A stretch of DNA of 64,000 nt from Limanda limanda (lineage: Eukaryota > Chordata > Actinopteri > Pleuronectiformes > Pleuronectidae), in contig NC_083637.1 of the NCBI RefSeq assembly GCF_963576545.1, forward strand, positions 16,700,007 through 16,764,006, read 5' to 3'. The translations under genes and the position numbers were made by a program. The number at the start of each line of letters is the position of its first letter. Within the stretch, counting starts at the first letter, position 1. Below, piece after piece: positions 58,389 to 64,000 of the stretch. The notes under the pieces were generated by a model. That model saw nothing but the letters and a program-made list of their open reading frames with translations. It was not told the origin of the DNA and made no database searches.

Positions 58389-59734
58389 TGTGTGTGAGTG
58401 AGTATATCAATATATATCTTTGAACATATCGAGATCCACACTAAACCTCAAATGTATGATGGGATACTATAGATATGAACCCTGTGCTCTTCTAATATAT
58501 GAACAAAAATCATAATTTTTGAACATTGATCCCCCCCCACACTGTCAGCACATACATATTTAATCTCAGATTATATCAGATACACCTGTGTAGTAGCACA
58601 GTAAATATGTGATAACAGTTTAGGAGGTGGGAAATGTAGAGAATCCACAAGTTTCCTTGTCTATTACAGACAAAGCTAAAGTGGCTCCACTTAACTGGTC
58701 AATGGCCATAAATGCATTAATAATCCTCTTTGCTTTCACTGGAAACTTCTTCTGCAAACACAACCACAACAGCAATCACAAGGACTCACTTCAATGATGA
58801 TGAGTCTGCAGCTGCTGTCTATTTCATTATAAAAGGATGCACAGTCGTGGACAGTAACCACACATCTTCTCAAGTACTAGGCTGATTTATACTTCTACTC
58901 CTACACATCTCAGAGGGGATTTATTGTACTCCATATTCCACTACATTTGTGTGGGTTTTACTTGCTGGTTTAAGATTATTAACACCGAACATAAGGACTT
59001 CTGTATTATTTTAGATTAAGGTATCCAGCAGTTTATCAAATGCCTTATAGCTGCATGGTTAAAGTGATACTTACAAATGTAACTGTATTTGAGTACAGTA
59101 GTTGAGGAAGGTTCCATGTTCCTGCATAGGTATTCTATGAGTTATCCGGGCACAGTCCACAGGGTTAGGTTGATTGAAGACTGACCAAAGATTTGAATGT
59201 GAGAGTGAATGGTTGTTTGAGAAATCTTTCGAAAGACCCCGGTTAAAATCCTCAGGATTTGATTGGTTCCAGTTGACAGGAAGACAAAATAATAGAAATC
59301 TTTTCAATCTATGGATGTGCATCCCCGAGTGCAGATCCATAGATTGTAATGAACCCTACACTAATGCACCTTGCAGTGTATTACTATCATTATACACTGT
59401 AAGCAGAATAGCTAATGGATGGATGGACCACCAGATCAGTAATGTCTTTCTTGGCATGATTGTGATTTGGTTTTGTGATATTGCACTTTTGTGATGTGTT
59501 TTTATTAAGATAAATAGTACTTATACACTTTAAGTCCAACAATATGTAAACACAGAGGTACATAAACTAAACAGCCCATTGCTTGAACTCCCTCCATCAT
59601 CTTCTATCCGTTGTTGCCACGCCTCCGTTTGTGTCCCAGGTGCAACGACCTTCATCTCCTTCATCTCAACATTTGTCCATCTCTTACTTTGGCAAAAACA
59701 CAAAAAAAATAAACAAAAAATCACATATTTTAAT
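56881..59734. other. Intergenic, no gene recognised
   Basis: Contains a T homopolymer near 57208-57226, a purine-rich patch at 57640-57840 and a TG array at 58357-58386. No exon or bounded mobile element can be supported. Confidence 0.45.
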
Positions 59735-59987
59735 TAGGGCTGGGCAAGTTAACTCGTTTCAATCGAGTTAACTCAAGTGATGAGTTAACTGGATTAATTA
59801 TTTTATCTTGCATTAACTCAGGTTTGATTATTTATTGTTTTATTGTGAAAGTCAGGCTTTTATTTTGTGAAAGTCTGTTGCTGACTGCTGCAGAACAGGA
59901 AAAAAGAAAATAATTGGCGGATAAACAATCGACTTAACTCATCACTTGAGTTAACTCGATTAAAACGAGTTAACTTGCCCAGCCCTA
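59735..59987. mobile_element. Miniature inverted-repeat transposon (hAT-like MITE), 253 bp
   Basis: Exact 8-bp target duplication ATTTTAAT at 59727-59734 and 59988-59995. Terminal inverted repeats of about 57 bp begin TAGGGCTGGGCAAGTTAACT and differ at only a few positions. Each repeat contains several GTTAACTC/GAGTTAAC units, so it also folds on itself. There is no coding capacity. The 8-bp duplication and TAGGGCTGGGC end point to the hAT superfamily. Confidence 0.9.
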
Positions 59988-60135
59988 ATTTTAATAAAAG
60001 GGGAATTTGCAGTGGTCACAGCACCTGCATGTCCAAACTAGCCTGACGTTGTCAGATTCATTATTCTAGTCAGAATATGAGTCTGATACTGTTCCATTGG
60101 GCTGTGATTATGGGGCGTGTTTCAACCCATATATA

Positions 60136-61742
60136 CAGGACTGTCTCAGAAAATTAGAATATTGTGATAAAGTTCTTTATTTTCTGTAATGCAATTAAAA
60201 AAACAAAAATGTCATGCATTCTGGATTCATTACAAATCAACTGAAATATTGCAAGCCTTTTATTCTTTTAATATTGCTGATTATGGCTTACAGCTTAAGA
60301 AAACTCAAAAATCCTATCTCAACAAATTAGAATATTTCCTCAGACCAAGTAAAAAAAAGATTTATAACAGCAAAACAAAATCAAACATTTGAAAATGTCC
60401 ATTAATGCACTCAGTACTTGGTTGGGAATCCTTTTGCACGGATTACTGCATCAATGCGGCGGGGCATGGAGGCAATCAGCCTGTGGCATTGCTTAGGGTT
60501 TATGGATGCCCAGGATGCTTCAACAGCGGCCTTTAGCTCATTTGCATTGTTGGGTCTGGTGTCTTTCAGCTTCTTCTTCATAATACCCCACAAATTCTCT
60601 ATGGGGTTCAGGTCAGGGGAATTGGCAGGCCAATCGAGGACAGTAATGCCATGGTCAGTACACCAGTTACTGGTGGTTTTCGCACTGTGGTCAGGTGCCA
60701 GATCATGCTGGAAAATGAAATCCTCATCTCCATAGAGCTTTTCAGCAGACGGAAGCATGTAGTGCTCTAAAATCTCTTGGTACACAGCTGCATTTACTCT
60801 GGACTTGATGAAACACAGTGGACCAACACCAGCAGCTGACATGGCTCCCCAAACCATCACTGACTGTGGGAACTTCACACTGGATTTCAAGCAACTTGGA
60901 TTTTGCTCCTCTCCAGCCTTTCTCCAGACTCTGGCGCCTTGACTTCCAAATGAAATACAACACTTGCTTTCGTCTGAAACGAGGACTTTGGACCACTCTG
61001 CAACTGCCCAGTGCTTCTTTTCCATAGCCCAAGTCAGACGCTTCTTCCGTTGTCTTGAGTTCAGAAGTGGCTTGACCATGGGAATACGGCTATTGTAGCC
61101 CATTTCCCGGACACGTCTGTGAACAGTGGCTTTTGATACCTGGACTCCAGCTTCAGTCCACTGTCTTTGAAGCTCCCCCAAATTCTGGAAGCGACCCTTC
61201 TTCACAATGCGGTTAAGGCTGCGGTCATCTCTCTTGGTTGTGCAGTGTTTCCTGCCACATTTCCCCCTTCCAACAGACTTTTTGTGGATGTGCTTTGAAA
61301 CTGCACTCTGTGAACAGCTTGCTCTTTGAGAAATTTCTTTTTGTGTCTTACCCTCCTGATGGAGGGTGTCAATGATGGTCCTCTGGACAGCAGTCAGATC
61401 AGCAGTCTTCCCCATACTTGTGATTTAGTTTACTGAACCAAGCTGAGTGTTTTTCAAGGCTCAGGAAACCCTTGCAGGTGTTTCGAGTTAATTAGACGAT
61501 TCAAGTGATTAGTTGAATACCCTACTAGCATACTTTTTCATGATATTCTAATATTTAGAGATAGGATATTTGAGTTTTCTTAAGCTGTAAGCCATAATCA
61601 GCAATATTAAAAGAATAAAAGGCTTGCAATATTTCAGTTGATTTGTAATGAATCCAGAATGCATGACATTTTTGTTTTTTTAATTGCATTACAGAAAATA
61701 AAGAACTTTATCACAATATTCTAATTTTCTGAGACAGTCCTG
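60136..61742 (-). mobile_element. Complete Tc1/mariner-type transposon, 1607 bp
   Basis: Flanked by TA at both ends (60134-60135 and 61743-61744). Terminal inverted repeats begin CAGGACTGTCTCAG and run about 190 bp with essentially one visible mismatch. An inner copy of AAATTAGAATATT (about 60324-60336, with a counterpart near 61543-61557) repeats the outer AAAATTAGAATATT, giving the IR/DR layout known from Sleeping Beauty-type elements. It encodes one uninterrupted transposase. It inserted into the 9-bp-duplication element. Confidence 0.95.
60411..61415 (-). CDS. Tc1-like transposase, full length, 334 aa
   Basis: Cuts and pastes its own element at TA sites. The frame opens MGKTADLTAVQRTIIDTLHQ and runs without stop or frameshift to FPTKY. 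The N-terminal ~110 residues form the paired-like helix-turn-helix DNA-binding region (KTQKEISQRASCSQSAVSKH). The catalytic DD34E triad is complete: D148 (VLVSDES), D238 (FIFQHD) and E273 (DLNPIENLW), with 34 residues between the last two. VMVWGAMS and LDWPANSPDLNP are typical Tc1 motifs. Length is close to the family norm of about 340. The start at 61415 fits the usual Tc1 N-terminus. Whether it is still active cannot be told from sequence, but nothing visible disables it. Confidence 0.95.
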   Translation of the reverse strand: MGKTADLTAVQRTIIDTLHQEGKTQKEISQRASCSQSAVSKHIHKKSVGRGKCGRKHCTTKRDDRSLNRIVKKGRFQNLGELQRQWTEAGVQVSKATVHRRVREMGYNSRIPMVKPLLNSRQRKKRLTWAMEKKHWAVAEWSKVLVSDESKCCISFGSQGARVWRKAGEEQNPSCLKSSVKFPQSVMVWGAMSAAGVGPLCFIKSRVNAAVYQEILEHYMLPSAEKLYGDEDFIFQHDLAPDHSAKTTSNWCTDHGITVLDWPANSPDLNPIENLWGIMKKKLKDTRPNNANELKAAVEASWASINPKQCHRLIASMPRRIDAVIRAKGFPTKY

Positions 61743-61899
61743 TACAGCCTATGGTTTCAACCGAACCAGGAAAAGAAATGCCTCTTCGCTCAATTGGATA
61801 GACCTACAACCAATCAGAGCAACGTAATATGTGACGTATGTCAAGCGACGCATAGTTGTTGTCAGTTGTCTGTTTCACGAGTTTATTCACTATAAACTC

Positions 61900-62028
61900 G
61901 ACGGCAAAAACATCTTTTCGATCTACAAATGCCTTGATCGCGTTCCTCTGTTCCTCTTTCAAAATGAATGCGCTGTCGAAGTCTGCTGGAACAGACTCAA
62001 TCATAGACATCAAAGGCAGCATCGACAC
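61900..62028 (-). pseudogene. Fragment of a RecQ-like helicase reading frame inside a transposon
   Basis: The minus strand reads ADFDSAFILKEEQRNAIKAF then VDRKDVFAV. That matches the segment just before the Walker A motif in RecQ-family helicases (LK.EQ..AI.....G.DVFAV followed by LPTGFGKS). The similarity stops exactly before the ATP-binding loop and the frame continues into unrelated sequence. It is probably the 5' stub of a helicase gene carried by the parent of the surrounding transposon. Identification is from motif memory; the match is short. Confidence 0.45.
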
Positions 62029-62230
62029 ATCTCAGCTCTCCAGCGGCAGGCAGCGCTCTTTGGTGACGTGTTTGATTACGTCACTGTAGATCATCTGTCC
62101 ATCATCGTATAAAGCCCGCCCTGACGATTTGATTGGTCTGAACCGCTTCGGTTCGATCATAGTTTCTCCCCAACGGAGCGATGCCAGACCGAACTTCCCG
62201 AACTCAAATGTTCGTCTGGCCCCCAGGCTA

Positions 62231-62538
62231 TGTCCAAACCATACACAGTAAATAAACTGCACATAAATAAAGACACTGTGATCCGAACGTTGAAGGAAGA
62301 GACAGGTGCGCTGACTGTCCTCCGGGGAGCGCTGTGTTCGCCGCAGCCACACGGTGACCCCAGCGGGACAACCAGCAATCTCTTCCGGTCCCACGCTGAC
62401 TCGCATTATTGTTGGTTTGTAGTCGCTTTTCCGCGCCGAAGAGAAGAATCGAGCGTGTGTATAAACATCCCGGAGCTCTGTTCGACACCCATCTGTCCGC
62501 AGCTGCAGCCGGTCCACGGCTCCGTGTGCTAGCCGAAC
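62231..62538 (+). promoter_or_regulatory. Probable fip1l1 promoter and 5' UTR
   Basis: CpG-rich DNA between the right end of the transposon and the fip1l1 start codon, typical of a housekeeping promoter. No TATA box recognised. Confidence 0.5.
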
Positions 62539-64000
62539 ATGTCTGCGGAGGAGGCGGACAAAACCACCACCGCTGATGCCAGCGCCGGAGACGAGGAGGA
62601 GGAATGGCTGTACGGAGGTAAAACACCAAAGTGCCCTTAAACCTCCGGTCCTCCTGGGGACGTGAACCAGGATATCACCTGCTCTCAGTATCTGCATTCT
62701 CCCTGTAGCGTGAAGGGCTGCAGCAGGAGTTAGCATGGAAGCTAAGCTAGCAGCTAGCACCTAGCCGCTTTGGAGCTTTGCGACTTCTGGGTGTTTGTGT
62801 CACGTTTGAGTGTTGAACCCTGGGAATAAAGGTGAGATACAAAGATGCAATGATTCACTTCGTTCTGTTTCAGATGAGACTGAGAGCAAGGACGAGGATG
62901 AAGAGGCCAAACTGAACGCAGCAGTCAGGTGATTTCCGTCCACACTCAAAACACATGTTCACGTCCACTGCATCGAGTGGTGACAACTGTCAGAGAACAC
63001 AACACACTCCTCAGGACACACAACCACAGATAGACTGCACAGAACCCTTCAGTTTGACCTGTTTTCATTGTTACTATAGCTTTTACATGATACTTTATGG
63101 TATTTCAGTCTGTGTTTTTAATGGTTTTGTCTTTATTCTTTGCTCATTAATCAGTTGTTAAGAACTTTGAATTGCACTTATCTGTATGAAAAGTTTTCCA
63201 ATTGTTTGCACTTGTTTCTTTTCTTTCTCATGTATTTGACCTTTACGTGAAACAGCTTATGTACAATTGCAGTTTTACACTTTTTAATTTCAATTGATAT
63301 ATGATTGAATTATCAATATAGCGATCTCCATAGCTGCCAGAAAAGCCCCCCCCCCAAAAAATTGCCTTTTTAAGTTAATTTAATACAAATAGTCGTTCAA
63401 TTAAATGGATTTTACTGAATAATGTAAAATGAGCCTTATTTATATCTCTCAACTAACTAAACAAAATTGGAGGCATTCTTTGCTGTGTTTACAGATGTTA
63501 GCAAAGACCGGAATTATCTTTTAACTTCGGATTCAGTTCGGATGTCAAGCTGTAGCTTTTATTGAGCTATTTATAGAGAGATAACTTTGCTTGTTAAAAG
63601 TGGAAACTACTGGACTTGATACAGAGCAGGGGGGGTATAGGAGCTACAACCTAACATGCAGATATTGGTATGCAACATATCAATACCAGTGACTGTATCC
63701 TTCTAAAACACTTGTGTATATATACTGACATGTAGTTGCTGTTGCCTGAGGATGTCTGCTGTTTGCAGCTTGAAGCTTTATATTTAATACTTCATTGTAT
63801 CCACAGCGCACCTGCTGATGCTTCCACAGAGGATGATGCTGCTGCACACGCAACAGGAAATGGAGTGGCCTCTGAGGTAGGTCGCTTTCATGCACTCTTA
63901 CTGCACAAGTTGCAAAGTGTGCTTTATTCCTTTTTAAAAAATTTGTAAGCACACCCATACTTACCTCCCACCTTTGGGATCCCAGGCCACAGGGGAAGCA
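62539..64000 (+). CDS. fip1l1: FIP1L1 pre-mRNA 3'-end processing factor, N-terminus (continues past right edge)
   Basis: FIP1L1 is a CPSF subunit that binds U-rich RNA and poly(A) polymerase in the nucleus during mRNA polyadenylation. Exons seen: 62539-62617, 62874-62928, 63807-63876 and the start of a fourth at 63986. All are joined by GT-AG introns with consistent phase. Exon 1 encodes MSAEEADKTTTADASAGDE ending EEEEWLYG. The MSA start and DEEEEWLYG match the FIP1L1 N-terminus. Exon 2 is acidic (DETESKDEDEEAKLN) and exon 3 ends GNGVASE, resembling ENGVPK of human FIP1L1. The GPWDVHVHSDLAKDL block found after WLYG in the main human isoform is not encoded in these exons, as in shorter isoforms. 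The conserved Fip1 core motif lies outside the window. Divergent from kit. Confidence 0.8.
62929..63806 (+). other. fip1l1 intron 2, no additional feature
   Basis: AT-rich intron with a short poly-C run near 63347-63354. No exon or repeat with clear boundaries. Confidence 0.5.

Larger units (their letters stand above)
60039..62230. mobile_element. DNA transposon with 9-bp target duplication, interrupted by a Tc1-like element
   Basis: The exact 9-bp repeat TGTCCAAAC flanks the segment at 60030-60038 and 62231-62239. The termini are short inverted repeats TAGCCTG and CAGGCTA. Removing the nested Tc1-like element and one TA leaves about 583 bp. The right half (61745-62230) contains a minus-strand frame similar to the start of a RecQ-like helicase (61900-62028). 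The element therefore looks like an internally deleted derivative of something larger. The superfamily is not assigned; 9-bp duplications occur in Mutator-like and some other cut-and-paste elements. Its right end lies about 310 bp upstream of the fip1l1 start codon. Confidence 0.75.

Noticed and set aside
60418..60735. Plus-strand open frames inside the Tc1-like element
   Set aside because: Antisense shadows of the intact transposase.
62032..62760. A 242-aa minus-strand frame antisense to fip1l1 exon 1
   Set aside because: A GC-rich promoter/exon shadow crossing the transposon boundary; no family recognised.

Overview
The window is vertebrate nuclear DNA, almost certainly from a teleost fish. 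Genes are split into many short exons with canonical splice sites. Introns are rich in CA/GT microsatellites. DNA transposons of fish type are present (a Tc1-like element and short elements with 8-bp target duplications of hAT type), and the gene order is a reduced version of the FIP1L1-KIT-CLOCK-EXOC1L block of human chromosome 4q12. I saw no bacterial genes, CRISPR array, rRNA or tRNA.

Layout. (1) 389-4579, minus: the 5' two thirds of smc2 (condensin ATPase), 15 exons, running off the left edge. (2) 6778-8293, minus: a three-exon gene related to the N-terminus of exocyst subunit 1 (exoc1l). (3) 8.7-16.4 kb: gene-poor DNA with a short 8-bp-duplication transposon, a 0.9-kb pyrimidine minisatellite and a CpG-rich segment that is probably the clock promoter. 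(4) 16872-28730, plus: complete clock (circadian bHLH-PAS factor); 21 coding exons join in frame to 905 aa with two polyglutamine tracts. One intron holds a perfect (TCAG)n array of about 695 bp. (5) 33721-51102, minus: complete kit receptor tyrosine kinase; 21 coding exons join in frame to 953 or 954 aa. The gene is convergent with clock. (6) 51.1-62.5 kb: gene-poor, repeat-rich DNA with two more 8-bp-duplication elements and a nested transposon pair (an intact Tc1-like element inside an element with a 9-bp target duplication). (7) 62539-64000, plus: the first exons of fip1l1 (mRNA 3'-end processing), running off the right edge.

The genes do not form a pathway. They share an ancestral chromosomal block: circadian transcription (clock), stem-cell-factor signalling in pigment, germ and blood cells (kit), membrane tethering (exoc1l), chromosome condensation (smc2) and polyadenylation (fip1l1). 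PDGFRA, GSX2, CHIC2 and LNX1 are absent between kit and fip1l1; KDR, SRD5A3 and TMEM165 are absent between kit and clock; PDCL2 and NMU are absent between clock and exoc1l. The missing PDGFRA suggests the kitb/clockb copy of the teleost genome duplication, but that is inference.

The most notable non-genic observations are the nested transposon next to the fip1l1 promoter, whose outer element carries a fragment of a RecQ-like helicase reading frame; the (TCAG)n array beside a clock splice donor; a tandem splice acceptor in kit at the place where human KIT has its Ser715 plus/minus isoforms; and four CACGTG E-boxes in the clock 5' region. No wholly new system was found.
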